The notes under the pieces were generated by a model. The model did no database searches. It saw only the letters and a program-made list of their open reading frames with translations, and was not told where the DNA came from. Below are positions 12,423-23,559 of a stretch of 64,000 bases of DNA, piece after piece (positions within the stretch are counted from its first letter, which is position 1; each line of letters starts with the position of its first letter). The stretch spans positions 77,026,931 through 77,090,930 of the forward strand of contig OX419755.1 of assembly GCA_948567375.1 (NCBI GenBank), written 5' to 3'. Source of the stretch: Lunularia cruciata. Lineage: Eukaryota > Streptophyta > Marchantiopsida > Lunulariales > Lunulariaceae. The position numbers and the translations under genes were made by a program.

Positions 12423-14600
12423 ATTCATGTGATCTTCTAAGGGCCCTTGGATGCTTGGGATGCTAATTGGTGTTGAATCAAGTGTAGAATTTTGGCCAAA
12501 TTCTTTAGCACCACCTTTGCATGTTTCACCTATGATCCCGATTCCATCCTCAGTAGCACCACCAACGCTCACCAAAGTAGGTGGAGATATATTGGCTCTA
12601 CCCTCAATATTAAATCCATTCTCTCAAAATATGGGCAAATATGGTTCACTTTGTCATTTATAGTTTGCCATCTTCTCTTGAGGTCTTTCTCATTGAGACC
12701 CTCCCCGATGGAATTTTATTTCTATTCTCTAGTATCCTTGTATGATTTCATGTGTTGAGCCCATTTTTTGTACAGCCTCTCTCCTATCATAAAAACTAGA
12801 AATCCTCTCCCGTACCTCATTAAGTGGCCATGTAAGAAAATGCAGTGAGTTTCTGGATATACCTTTTACTACTCCCACCATGAATCTGATTGAAGTGTTT
12901 GTGGTCATCCAAATGATCCAATATCTGGGCATAGTGGTGAGAAAAAAATTCTAAATCTATCATCCTTGCCCTTAGTTGCTTTGCTATTGCTACTCCTAGA
13001 TCCACCCAAACTAGCTATGCTCCCTAATCAACCCAAATAATCCTTGTTGGTAGATATTATAACACTCTTGCCAACATAAATTGGAACACATGCAACCATT
13101 TTCTTGAGAAGTTCTTGGAATTCAAATTGGAGAGGACGGGGGTGCAAATTGAACTTGTTCTTTGTTGTCTTGAATGTGAGTATGAGATTCATCAATGGCT
13201 TCTCAATTTCACAAAACTCCCAAAATTTCATTTCAATTTGCTTGTGCAAACTTGTATTACTAGTTATGTCCTCTTGTGGGCAAGGTGAGGCATGTTTACT
13301 TTTGTATCTAACACATTCAAAATAAAAAACATGAAACCATCTCTCTTCACACATGAGCTAATTGAAACCAAAAATTAGGAGTGTCAACAAATTTCAAATT
13401 ATGCTTATTCATTAATTCTCCTCCCATCATGCTCCATTTGACATAATGCAAAGTGGCTAGGATACTATGAGTGGTTAGCATTGGCTTTGAATCAAGACAC
13501 TAATTAATTGCCAGATTTTACTTGTCTACTCTACCATAAAGCCGCATATCAATTTGAAACTGAAACCCCTCTAGCAGGTAAACCACTTGTATGTACCCAT
13601 AGCTCATTTTTATATGGATATTTATTTACAACATCATCAACCATTATGGGTAATTGTAACAAAACTTACTACTCTTGAGCCTCTATCTATAATTTTTGGA
13701 AAATATGGACTTTGAACTCCCTAGTGTGTGTCCGATTATTAGGAACTATGATCTTCTATGGGTTGCAAATCATTCTATGAGACATTGAAAACCAACAAGG
13801 AGTAGGATTGACAGTAAGCCATATTGGCAATGTAAAATCCATATGTATGCACCCTACAGAATTAGGTAGTCTAACTCTCAACTTTGAATATGCAAATCTA
13901 TTAGTAATGAGTTTGTCACCTATATTGAAGTTCTACTCTTTATCTTTCCTCTTGTACACTCTTTGTTTGAGTAAATCTTTTGATGTACTTAATATAATTG
14001 CTTGATCAAGGGCTTATAACCAATAGGCAAGATTAGCTTTAATGATCAAAGAGCTCTTTGACATGATTTCTCATATCATTACTAGATGCAAATTTGTTTG
14101 TGGCATTTTGGGACCTTCAATACAATCAAGACTAGCACAAGGGTTACATGTAGGAAACCCAAAATATGCATAATTTAGGCCTTGTTGTAAAATGAATGGT
14201 GTAGCTTTAGATATTAAATTTTGCTTGTGATAGACTCCACATCAAATGGGTTAATTTTTGCATTCATAGTGATCTATCCTCATCACAAATTCACTTCTGA
14301 ATTGAAAACCTTGATTGCAGTTCTCTTTCATATTGATGTAAAAACACCACTCATTTTCTATTAATGTTCTAATTCTTAGTAAAATACTAGCTATCATTTT
14401 CTCCCAAGATAGATATCTCAACTTCAATGGCTACTTTAATCCAAAATTTTAATTTGTAATTTGGTGTTTGGGTTGCTATTGATATTAAATTGCAGGAGAA
14501 AATCCAGCCACTAAGTGGAATAGCCATGGCCTTTCTCCCAGAAGCACCAAGAGAAGTGGCTAGAAGGCCCATTAGTACTCACCAAAGGAAGCAAACACGG
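12423..14600 (-). pseudogene. LTR-B element interior with unrecognised broken ORFs
   Basis: Minus-strand reading frames lie upstream of the 3' LTR: 13354-13028 (108 codons), 13005-12820 and 12932-12729. They encode a Lys/Glu/His-rich protein with no reverse transcriptase, integrase, protease or zinc-knuckle motif that I recognise. They overlap in different frames, so frameshifts are present. They may be an extra ORF of the LTR-B element or unrelated DNA. The ORF at 14620-14823 (plus) is also unassigned. Confidence 0.35.
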
Positions 14601-14879
14601 AATACAAGAGTACAAAAAAGTGTTGAAGAGGAACCTAAGCATTGAGGCCCATGCAAAAGGGCTAAAAGACATTTTAAAAAAAGAGCAAGGATCTCAAGGA
14701 GCAAGGCTTGAACTATGTGATATAGATCTTCCAGAAATACATCTGGTAGATGAGGGAGAGATGTCTAAATGTATTTGGATTCCTTACTATCACTACTCAT
14801 TGGTGAAGACCAAATGCCTGTGAAAGTTGTAAGGTGACTGATACTTACTAATGTAAGTAAGATGTGAGCATGGCTGGAG

Positions 14880-15908
14880 AGTGAGCTAGATCTCCTCTCC
14901 TTTGAAGAGAACCTCATATTGTCTTCCAAAGGAGCCCATCAAAGTGATGATAGAGATGGCTAAAAATCTCAACCGCCAATTGGACAAAGGTATTGGAGGC
15001 ATGTTGGAGTGCATAATGGTCCACCTCTTCCTTGGTGGCAATGAATGTTGTAGCTCCTACCTACTTCTTGCTTGGGTTAAGTACTCTAGCCATAGTGGGC
15101 TCACGACCACCACATCAAACAAGGTGCACCAGCCATCTTGAGATAAGACTATATTGGCTCTCACCCTCCATAGAGGAGGTCTTGGTAAATCTAACCATCA
15201 CTTAATTTGAACTTGGGAAAGTATGGATTGTAGGATCTAAGCCACTATGTCTTGGATGACATCATGGACTCTAGTGCGCTCTCCTCCTAAGGCACAACAT
15301 AGAAGGTGGATGTCAAGTGAGTCATAAGTAGAACCACAAGGACACTAGTCTAGAAGCCCTAATAGTGTTGGATGTGGTAAGCCCAATTGCAAATGGAGCA
15401 CTGTGGTAAACTCCCACAAAGTGAACCAAAAATCCTCAATCAGTGGAGAAGTATGGAGCCAAGCTCATGCTCCTTCCCCTCCACAAGAGAGAATCCTAGC
15501 ACTAGTAGTAAGTCATAACCTAGCGAAGGTATGTATAGAATGCATAGGTCCTAGAGTATACTCTTGTGATAGGTGCCAAAAAGAAAGGATGGCCCTTGTG
15601 TATGAATCTATCAGCCAATTGAAGAGCTGCAAGTGCTCATGCACCTAGATATGCAGAAAGTGCAATGGCCTCTTTCAATATGAGGCCACAACCTCCCATG
15701 GTTATGGGAAGAACTATTTGTAGTCTACACCACTTGTTTGAAAATTGTGAGATTATACATGGCCCTAATAGAGTAGAAAAGGTATGTAATATAGTGTTAT
15801 GAAAGGCATGTAGATGTGGTAATAGTACCTCTATGAGAGGGAACATACATACTAAATAAGAGATTTTGAGGACATAATATCTTGTGAGGATGGTGAATAC
15901 TACCTAGG
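14880..15908 (-). pseudogene. Non-LTR reverse transcriptase fragment, 3' part
   Basis: On the minus strand 15846-15637 encodes LPITMGGCGLILKEA followed by a stretch like ALSAYLG. This resembles the segment after the RT palm in LINE-like polyproteins (LP-x-GGxGL pattern). The sequence is collinear with 32941-34000, which encodes TAMGGCNLIKQEA. Stops and frameshifts break it. It continues on the far side of the chromovirus at 21937, so the chromovirus landed inside it. Confidence 0.6.
15904..15908. repeat. Left target-site duplication CTAGG
   Basis: CTAGG directly precedes the left LTR (TGTAATAC). The same five bases follow the right LTR at 21932-21936. Five bp is the normal duplication size for Ty3 elements. 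Confidence 0.85.
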
Positions 15909-16643
15909 TGTAATACTCCGAGGACAAGAGAGAAAACACAGATTGCACACTCAAACATTCGATGCCCCAAGGGAGCACCTTCTCTTTATTATATAGACAA
16001 AGAAGATCTCCTCCAAGGAAGCTCCACCATAGGATTAGGGACACAGATAGGTGACATGTCAGCAAGCTCCACCCTTGGATTACTGACTTGGATGGGTGAC
16101 CTGTCTGGTCTAGGTCCTATCTGGTTGGTCAAACGAGCTTTGACCGGAGGGAATCTTTTAGGGAATCTTCCTGTAGGAATCTCATAATCACATGAGTAAG
16201 GTACCGTTGGAAAGCTCTCGACGAGACAAACCAGGGAAGAGGGAAGGCCAGCCTTTCCTCCGTTGGAGGGGGGAATCTGCACATTTTCGAGGCCTAATTC
16301 ATCCGTTTAGGCCTCCAAAATTGCCTTCAAAGATTTCAGGCATATTTCGGTTCCTACTCTATTAGTAGAAGTCCCCTTTTGGTGATACCTCTTTCTGATC
16401 TGTTTAGTCCATCATGTGTAACATCCTTCCAGATGTTACCAAACCAATTCTCACCTTTAAATCATATGTCTAGCTATTGGTTCTAAGGTTCTCAAGTCTA
16501 TTTTGGTTTTTGCACTATTAGTAGAAGTACTCTTTTGGTGATACTTCTATCTGATCTATTTTGACCATCATGTATAACATCATTCTAGATGTTACCAAAC
16601 CAAATTTCACATCTAGATCATATGGCTAACCCTTGGTATTACA
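15909..16643 (-). repeat. 3' LTR of chromovirus (LTR-A)
   Basis: On the plus strand it starts TGTAATACTCC and ends GGTATTACA, an 8-bp perfect inverted terminal pair. The segment from about 16335 to the end is a tandem pair of roughly 156-bp units (ATTAGTAGAAG at 16361 and again at 16517), which fall in U3 in element orientation. Confidence 0.95.
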
Positions 16644-16660
16644 GACCTCCCTCCTTTTAA
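16644..16660 (-). other. Polypurine tract of chromovirus
   Basis: The minus strand reads TTAAAAGGAGGGAGGTC directly before the 3' LTR. The pol stop codon TAA (16657-16659) is embedded in its start, so coding sequence runs right up to the PPT. Confidence 0.9.
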
Positions 16661-19600
16661 GACGCAACGTCCTCGTTGTGCAATTGTTGCTCAAATGCTT
16701 GCACCAACACCGGTGCATGTGCCAAATTGGCAGCGGGTTCCCAGGTTGCTTCATAGAGAGGGTAACCTTTCCATTGTACTAGATATTCCACCCGCGGATG
16801 GCGAGTACCACGCATGCGCTTTTGGAGAATCCGCTCTACTTCATATTCCTCTGTGCCATCAATGACTGTCGGACAAGGCCGAATGTCCTGTGTGGAAGTA
16901 CCTTGGCCTGATCGGGGAGCATATCTGCATAATAGGGAGACATGGAACATTGGATGGATCTTCATGTGTGGTGGTAGCTCAAGGTGATAGGCCACAGTGC
17001 CGATGCGACGAAGAATCGAGAAAGGCCCAATAAAACGAGGTCTGAGCTTACGAGATCCAACTACTGTGAGGTTGGTTGTCGATAGCCACACTTGATCCCC
17101 AACATTGAACTCCATGTGCCTACGGTGTGCATCAGCATACTGCTTTTGTCGATTTTTTGCAATCTGTAACCTGTGCTTGGCGCTCTCCACACCTTGTTGG
17201 ATTCTAGAAACAAATGTGTTGACTGCATCAACCTTGGTAGTCACTGGACGGATCTTCATCAAGCTAGAAGGTGTGAAGGGATGCTCACCATACATGAGGA
17301 AGAATGGAGTGACCTGGGTGGAGGCATTCACTGAATTGTTGTAAGCGAATTCCACCAACGGTAGTAGGGTGTCCCACCTCTCTTGCTCTTCTAAGGTGAA
17401 GCCGCGTAACATGTCTTCAATCGTGCGATTAGCCCGCTCTGTTTGGCCATCTGTTTGTGGGTGGTAAGCTGTAGACATAGCCAACTTGGTTTTGAAGAAA
17501 CCAAAGAGTGTTTGCCAAAACAAACTGGTGAATTGGGTGCCTCTATCGGTGATTAGTACTCTAGACAAGCCATGGTGAGCAAAGACTGCATCTAAGTATA
17601 GTTGAGCTAGTTGTGGAGCGGTCACCTCCTTGGTGGTAGGGCGTACATGAATCATTTTGCTGAGCCGGTCCACAAAGACCACAATGGAGTCAAACCCTGA
17701 GGTGGTCTTGGGTAATTCACAGACGAGATCCATACTCACTTGTTCCCAACGTTGGGTAGGAGTGGGAAGAGGTTGAAGGAGCCCTGCAGGAGCTTGATTA
17801 GAAGCTTTGTTCTGTTGACAAAGTAGGCAGCTACGCACATAGTCCATCACGTTGTTGCTCATCTTGGGCCAATAGTAATGGCGCTTGACTGCCTCCAAGG
17901 TCTTGTCCACTCCGACATGAGCTGCAATGGCCAAATCATGACATTCCGCTAGAATGGTGGTGCGTAATTCTGGGACATTTGGGATCCACAATCGGCCCTC
18001 TCGAAAGGTGAGTCCTTGGGTGCTGGTGACACCTTTGGACGCTTGCGCTTCTACAATCTGTGGGTCAGTTTTTGTAGCAGCTAGAATCTCTTGCCAGAAT
18101 TCAGGGTTAATCTTAACCTCTGCCGCCAAGTTGTTGGCCATTGGCATGTGGGTGAACGCATCTGCAAGTTGCTTCTTACCTTCCACGTAGGTGATTGTCA
18201 TGTTGAAGCATTGTCGCCACTCTGCCCACCAAATTTGGCGACGAGATAGATCCTTCTGCGTCTCGAGGTAGACTAGAGGTTTGTGGTCTGTCTCTACTAC
18301 AAATGCCTTCTCGCCCAAGTAGTGCTTCCAATGCTTGGTTGCTAAAACAATGGCCAACTCTTCTCATTTTGTGGTGTGGTAGTTGCGCTCTGCCGGTAAC
18401 AACTTTTGAGAGAAATATGCAATTGGATGCCATCCGTCATGCCACTCTTGTTGTAGGACTGCTCCTATTGCTACGCTTGATGCATCCGTAGCCAACTTGA
18501 TTGGACGTTTTGGGTCATACCACTTCAAGATTGGTGCATGTAGCAAGGCGGCCTTCAATTCTTGAAAGGCCAACTCTTGTGCAGTTCCCCATGTCCACTT
18601 CTTCCCCTTGCCAAGCAGTGCCGTTAAAGGCTGTGCAACCTTGGAGAAGTCCTTGACAAATCTACAATAGAATCCCGTCAACCCCAAGAAGCTCTTAAGT
18701 TGAGTCTGATCTTTTGGGGCACTCCATTTTTGAATGACCTCTATTTTATCTGTCAATACTTGAATGCCCTCTGCACTTACTCTATGCCCTAAGTAGTCTA
18801 CTTCAGACTTGCCAAACTCACACTTTGAGATTTTGGCGTACAACTGATTCTGTCTTAGAATCTGGAGGACCTCTCGTAGATGTTGTTTGTGTTCTGTCAT
18901 CGTGCTACTATATACTAAGATATCATCCAAGAAGACGATAATAGACTTATCCAAGTATGGACAAAATATGTCATTCATTAGGCTCATGAAAGTGGCAGGC
19001 GCATTGGTGAGGCCAAAAGGCATCACAAGATACTCAAAGTGGCCATACCTGGTTTGAAAGGCAGTTTTGTACACATCCTCCTCTGCAATTCGGATTTGAT
19101 TGTAACCGCTCCGCAAGTCCAGTTTAGTGAAGTATCTCGCTCCATGGAGTTGATCAAACAGGTCATCCATGCGAGGTAAGGGGTATTTGTTCTTCACTGT
19201 TTGCTGATTGAGACCCCGATAGTCAATGCACATGCGTATTGTACCATCCTTCTTCTTCACAAACAAGACAGGGGCCCCATATGGTGATACGCTAGGTTGG
19301 ATGAACCCTTTTTGTAGCAACTCCTCAATTTGAGTCTTACACTCCTCCAACTCATGAGGTGATAGGCGATATGGGGCCTTACAAGGAGGTATCTTCCCCG
19401 GGAGTGTCTCTATTTTGTGATCTACTCGCCTTTTAGGTGGTAATCCTGAGGGTAGATCATCGGGAAAGACATCTTGAAACTCATCCACCACATCCTTCAA
19501 TTTCTCAAGAATTTGTCCAGCGAGTTGTGCACTCTGGACTTCTCTTATTAGACCCAGAAAACATCTATCGGTCTTACAGACATTTGTCGTCCCTACGACA

Positions 19601-20088
19601 CATAGAGGCAGTTTCTGCCTGTGTGATTTTTCTTTAACCCCAATGATTGACCATTGGTGGGTTCTCACTACTTTCTTCCTCCAATCCACCATTGGGTTGT
19701 ACTGCTCCATCCATGGCATGCCTAAAATTGCATCATAACGGGCTAACTGTATCACTCGTCACTCAATTGCTTCCTGGTATTCTCCTACAGAGAGGGTTAC
19801 CCGTCTAGGTAATGATTCAATCCTCTCTGTTTGCCCATTTGGTAACTCTACTTCTTCACTTCCATCTCTCTCTAGATCCATTCCCAATCTGATTGCAACA
19901 GAGCGAGACAAGAAATTCTCTGTTGCTCCCGGATCTATTAATACTCTCACTTGATTACCTTCTAGGATTCCATTCACAACAATCAATTGTGAGGTTGCCT
20001 TTTGGGATCTTTGCGCATTATTCTTCTTCCTTCCCTCGCTTCTCTGCTTCCTTATTGAGCCAGTAAGGCCATGAGGTATATTTATTGG
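16657..20088 (-). pseudogene. pol: Chromovirus pol: protease, RT, RNase H, integrase, chromodomain
   Basis: One frame broken by TGA at 19759-19761 and 18364-18366. In order: retropepsin-like IDPGATENF near 19900 (the usual DSGA or DTGA reads DPGA); reverse transcriptase about 19374-18826 with [11 protein letters not shown] and the active site FLDD near 18927; RNase H with TDHKPLVYL near 18280; integrase with a His/Cys zinc region (AHVG, then SCLLCQQNK), core Asp in SMDLVCELP and ITDRGTQF, and Glu in QTERANRTI; and a C-terminal chromodomain about 16690-16845 (YEVERIL, LVQWKGYP, TWEPAANL). In chromoviruses that domain directs integration to marked chromatin. The frame lies -1 relative to gag and overlaps its end. 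Confidence 0.93.
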
Positions 20089-21095
20089 CGATCTTTGTTT
20101 TCCGAAGTGGTTTCCACCTCCTCCTCTTCAATGTGCCTCTCCATGTTATTCAAAGATCGCCTGTACAAAGGCCGAGGGCCTCTAGGGAAACGAGTGCGAC
20201 AATTGGTAGATATGTGCCCAATACGGCCACAATTGTAACAATGGCGCTGTTCTCCTCAAGTCCCTTCTCCTCGTGGGACTCCATCTCTTCGTTCTTCTAC
20301 CCGTCCTCGCTCTCCTTGAAGCGGCCGTGCTCCTCGATCCCGGAATCGAAGGTTGCCCAATTCCATCGGTACTGGTCCACCCATGTGTGGCATTTCTGCC
20401 CGATAATGTTGAGGTGGAACTACTCCTTCACCTCCACCTAATGCTCCGGCTATTCTCTGCGCACAAGCAATGGCTTCAAATACGGTGCGAAGGTTTTGCA
20501 CCATGACTTCTTGGTGAATCCGCTCTTTCAACCCTCGTTTGAAATTGTCGAGAGCCTCTGCTGGACTCCTGTCGGTAATTGCGACTTGTAGATCCAGAAA
20601 TGCCTCCACATACTCTTGTACACTATTCTTCTGTCTCAATCCCCATAGTCGGGTTCGAGCCATTTGCACAGAATCCACCAATTGGAAATTCTTGAGCAGT
20701 CATTCTTGCATTGCTGTCCATGTGACCTCCCTTCTCTCTGCCAGCATGGATCGTTCCCAAGCATCATACCATGTGAGGGCTTTATCGATCAAGTACCCAC
20801 ATGCAAACACGCCTGTAGCATGCTCTGTGATCTCTGTTGAGAACAATCAAAAATATCGATTCATTCTCGAGATCCAATTCTCCACTACTCCCATCGTACA
20901 CTGCCCCTTGTAAGGCTCGATGTTGCAGGTCTTCTTCATCCGGAGTAGCAATGTGGCTTCATCGTTGATAGGGTTCGTAGGCACGGGTGCCTCTCTAAGT
21001 ACTTCAGTCGCAGGTACTGGGTTTTGAGACGGCTCTTCTTCTTGCATGGCTTGATCGTTCCTGAGGATCTGCACTTGACATTGCAATGTCTCCAT
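20082..21095 (-). pseudogene. gag: Chromovirus gag
   Basis: The ATG at 21095 opens a frame that runs to TAA at 20082-20084, broken by TGA at 20847-20849, 20700-20702 and 20256-20258. The middle part (about 20840-20560) carries the capsid-like pattern of plant Ty3 Gag, with YLIDKALTWYDAW and FLDLQVAITDRSP. A CCHC zinc knuckle CYNCGRIGHISTNC lies at 20199-20240. Gag would form the particle and bind element RNA. Outside the three stops the frame stays open with no indel, which fits a young copy. No function is expected in this state. Confidence 0.9.
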
Positions 21096-21182
21096 TACTC
21101 TATGTTCTCCACCTCAAATTACTCAGTTTCAGTAGTTCGTGTTATTCCAAGAGGGGTGATCCACTCTCTTGGACTAGAACAC

Positions 21183-21193
21183 TCACTCTGATA
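21183..21193 (-). other. Primer binding site, initiator tRNA-Met
   Basis: The minus strand reads TGGTATCAGAG one base after the end of the 5' LTR. This matches the complement of the 3' end of plant initiator tRNA-Met, the usual primer for plant Ty3 elements. Confidence 0.92.
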
Positions 21194-21194
21194 C

Positions 21195-21931
21195 CATTGT
21201 AATACTCCGAGGACAAGAGAGAAAACACAGATTGCACACTCAAACATTCGATGCCCCAAGGGAGCACCTTCTCTTTATTATATAGACAAAGAAGATCTCC
21301 TCCAAGGAAGCTCCACCATAGGATTAGGGACACAGATAGGTGACATGTCAGCAAGCTCCACCCTTGGATTACTGACTTGGATGGGTGACCTGTCTGGTCT
21401 AGGTCCTATCTGGTTGGTCAAACGAGCTTTGACCGGAGGGAATCTTTTAGGGAATCTTCCTGTAGGAATCTCATAATCACATGAGTAAGGTACCATTGGA
21501 AAGCTCTCGACGAGACAAACCAGGGGGGAGGGAAGGCCAGCCTTTCCTCCATTGGGGGGGGAATCTGCACATTTTCGAGGCCTAATTCATCCGATTAGGC
21601 CTCCAAAATTGCCTTCAAAGATTTTAGGCATATTTTGGTTCCTACTCTATTAGTAGAAGTCCCCTTTTGGTGATACCTCTTTCTGATCTGTTTAGTCCAT
21701 CATGTGTAACATCCTTCCAGATGTTACCAAACCAATTCTCACCTTTAAATCATATATCTAGCTATTGGTTCTAAGGTTCTCAAGTCTATTTTGGTTTTTG
21801 CCCTATTAGTAGAAGTACTCTTTTTGTGATACTTCTATCTGATCTATTTTGACCATCATGTATAACATCATTCTAGATGTTACCAAACCAAAGTTCACAT
21901 CTAGATCATATGGCTAACCCTTGGTATTACT
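21195..21931 (-). repeat. 5' LTR of chromovirus (LTR-A)
   Basis: Nearly identical to the LTR at 15909. The final base reads T (ATTACT) where the left copy has A (ATTACA). Differences noted by eye are mostly C/T or G/A, for example CCGTTGG versus CCATTGG, TTTCGG versus TTTTGG, and a G run of 8 versus 6. Confidence 0.95.
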
Positions 21932-21936
21932 CTAGG
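21932..21936. repeat. Right target-site duplication CTAGG
   Basis: Matches 15904-15908 exactly. Confidence 0.85.
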
Positions 21937-22480
21937 TGTGTTGCAAGTAGAGAAGAAAATATGCATCAGTTGTGGCTTGAACCTTGTATATGGTATAAAA
22001 TTTTGAAAACCATCCTCTCCCATAGGAGAGCCTAGTACTCTCAATTGGAAACTGAAATCTTGGTGGAAATTTTAAAGGAGTGAGGGATGACTCCAAACCT
22101 TGCATTTATGAGTCTGGACTTGTAAACCCAGGACCTTTAGATTTAGTATGAAAGCCAACATTGCTTGAACTACGTCCTCTAAAAGCCCAACAATATAAGT
22201 ATCATTTGAGAGGGATAGAAAGAGACATCAAGGAAAAGTAGCCGTAACCTCTTGTAGAGAAGTGTAGTATGCTATAGCAAATAATGGCTTTCCCAAAGGA
22301 TTTTCTTGTTGTGTACCCCCAATGGATACATGCTGCACGGACTCCCCTATAGTAGCATGGTGGGTATGCAATAAGAGTGTCTTGATTCCTTAACTTGGGA
22401 GTAGTCTTGCGTGATATGCAAGCATTATCATCAAATCCTTCATCAAACCCAGACAAGCCCTTCTAGAGGTCCTAATAAGC
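21937..22480 (-). pseudogene. Non-LTR reverse transcriptase fragment, palm part
   Basis: Continuation of the fragment at 14880-15908, displaced by the chromovirus. On the minus strand about 22206-22090 reads NDTYIVGLLEDV followed by QAMLAF and QVQTHKCKVW, which resembles RT motif C and beyond (ADD-x-x-I-x-G then a KCxxW pattern). The first Asp of the usual ADD reads Asn. The same stretch is found unsplit near 34140-34290. Frameshifts and stops make it a pseudogene. Confidence 0.6.
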
Positions 22481-22636
22481 TAATTGGTCCATTTTTTGGA
22501 CATTTTTTATACTATGGGAGTAAAGAATCAGTTCATGCAAAATTGGGTTGATTTCTTGTCTTTCTTGCTCTTGGATCTGAAGGATGATGCTACACAAGCT
22601 GTAGAAGTGTTGATTTCATACATGATGTATGCCTAT

Positions 22637-22822
22637 TGTAACAATATGGAGTTTAGCGACAAAGTTAGTAGGGCTAACAAAGTAACAAATAAGACAAATT
22701 AGCCTAGAATATTCTAGAAGTATCTAGAAAGCTTCTTGGGAAGCTTCCCGGCTAGCTTAGCTTGCACCTCAAGTAAGTTGCTTCTACAAGCTTCCAACTA
22801 GCTTAACTTGCACGCCAAATAG
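22637..22822 (+). mobile_element. LTR-C fragment
   Basis: TGTAACAATATGGAGTTTAG matches the start of the LTR-C at 39182 (minus) and the copy at 61688 (plus). It contains the AAGCTTCTTGGGAAGCTTCC palindrome-like block and GCTAGCTTAGCTTGCACCTC. It is cut at its 186th base by an LTR-A. Confidence 0.75.
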
Positions 22823-23008
22823 TGTAATACTCCAAGGACAAGAGAAGAGAGAAAACACAAATTTCACACTCAATCATCCAATGCCCCAAAGGAGCACATT
22901 TTCTTTATTATATAGACAAAGAAGATCTCCTTTAAGGAAGCTCCACCATAGGATTAGGCACACAAATAGGTGATATGTCAACAAGCTCCACCCTTGGATT
23001 ACTTACTT
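22823..23008 (-). mobile_element. LTR-A fragment
   Basis: TGTAATACTCCAAGGACAAG through CCACCCTTGGATTACTTACTT matches the first 185 bp (plus-strand view) of the chromovirus LTRs. It is then truncated at Ty1/copia-like DNA. More diverged than the copies at 15909 and 61866. Confidence 0.85.
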
Positions 23009-23084
23009 ACAATAGATAACAATTAAACAAATTTTCTACTATCTGCACGAGATTCTACATTTATCCCTCAAGTATTCTTGTTCA

Positions 23085-23545
23085 GGATCACCATTGCATT
23101 TATAGGAATTTTCAGATTTTGCATACGGTGACAATGTGGATTCCACAAGTCTATCGGTGGAATTTGCTTCCTGATAGGAAAATTAGTAAGCTGTACAAAT
23201 AAGAAGCAGAAGCTAGTTGCTAACTAGCAAAAGCTAGTTGCTTTGTTGAGTATTGAAGTTGATTACATAGCTTTAACCAAAGCCAACACTGAAGCAATAT
23301 GGGTAAGTTGTCTACTTTCAAGCATTGTTTATCCTCAAAAGAAATGAGTATTTTTTGTGATAAAAAGAGTGGAATAGTTATCGCTTCCACTAGCAAGAAT
23401 CATGATAGAACTAATCATATTGATATTCAATATCATTTAATCAAAGATCAACTGCTCAATGGAGAAATCAGTATCAATTATTTACCCATTGAAAATATGT
23501 ATGTTGATGTATTGACAAAATATTTACTTGAAGGACTTCATTAGA
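23085..23545 (+). pseudogene. Ty1/copia RNase H fragment
   Basis: In shifting frames it encodes the end of copia RNase H: an EVDYIAL-like segment near 23260, then CDKKSGIVIAS, RTNHIDIQYHLIKDQ and ENMYVDVLTKYL up to 23544. These match the usual order CDN-xS-A, RTKHIDxRYHFIR and D-x-LTK. About 45 bases later GAGTGGGATTGTTAGATTA looks like a copia PPT followed by an LTR start. Confidence 0.75.
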
Positions 23546-23559
23546 AGCATATTGCTACT

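Larger units (their letters stand above)
15909..21931 (-). mobile_element. Nearly complete Ty3 chromovirus, minus strand
   Basis: About 6.0 kb, bounded by two LTRs of 735 and 737 bp that differ at roughly a dozen positions by eye, and by a CTAGG duplication. In element orientation the order is 5' LTR, initiator-Met primer site, gag with CCHC knuckle, protease, RT, RNase H, integrase, chromodomain, PPT, 3' LTR. All parts are present, but five in-frame TGA codons interrupt gag and pol, so this copy should not make full proteins. The low LTR divergence means a fairly recent insertion. It sits inside an older LINE-like fragment. Confidence 0.95.

Noticed and set aside
15989..16282. 97-codon ORF in LTR-A, repeated at 21278-21496 and 61951-62250
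   Set aside because: It recurs only because the LTR recurs; its reading frame is not kept in the older LTR-A copies and it has no known domain.
17105..17344. Plus-strand ORFs across the chromovirus (also 17954-18190, 20085-20441, 20539-20913, 63071-63310)
   Set aside because: Antisense shadows of gag and pol; the minus strand carries the recognisable domains in every case.
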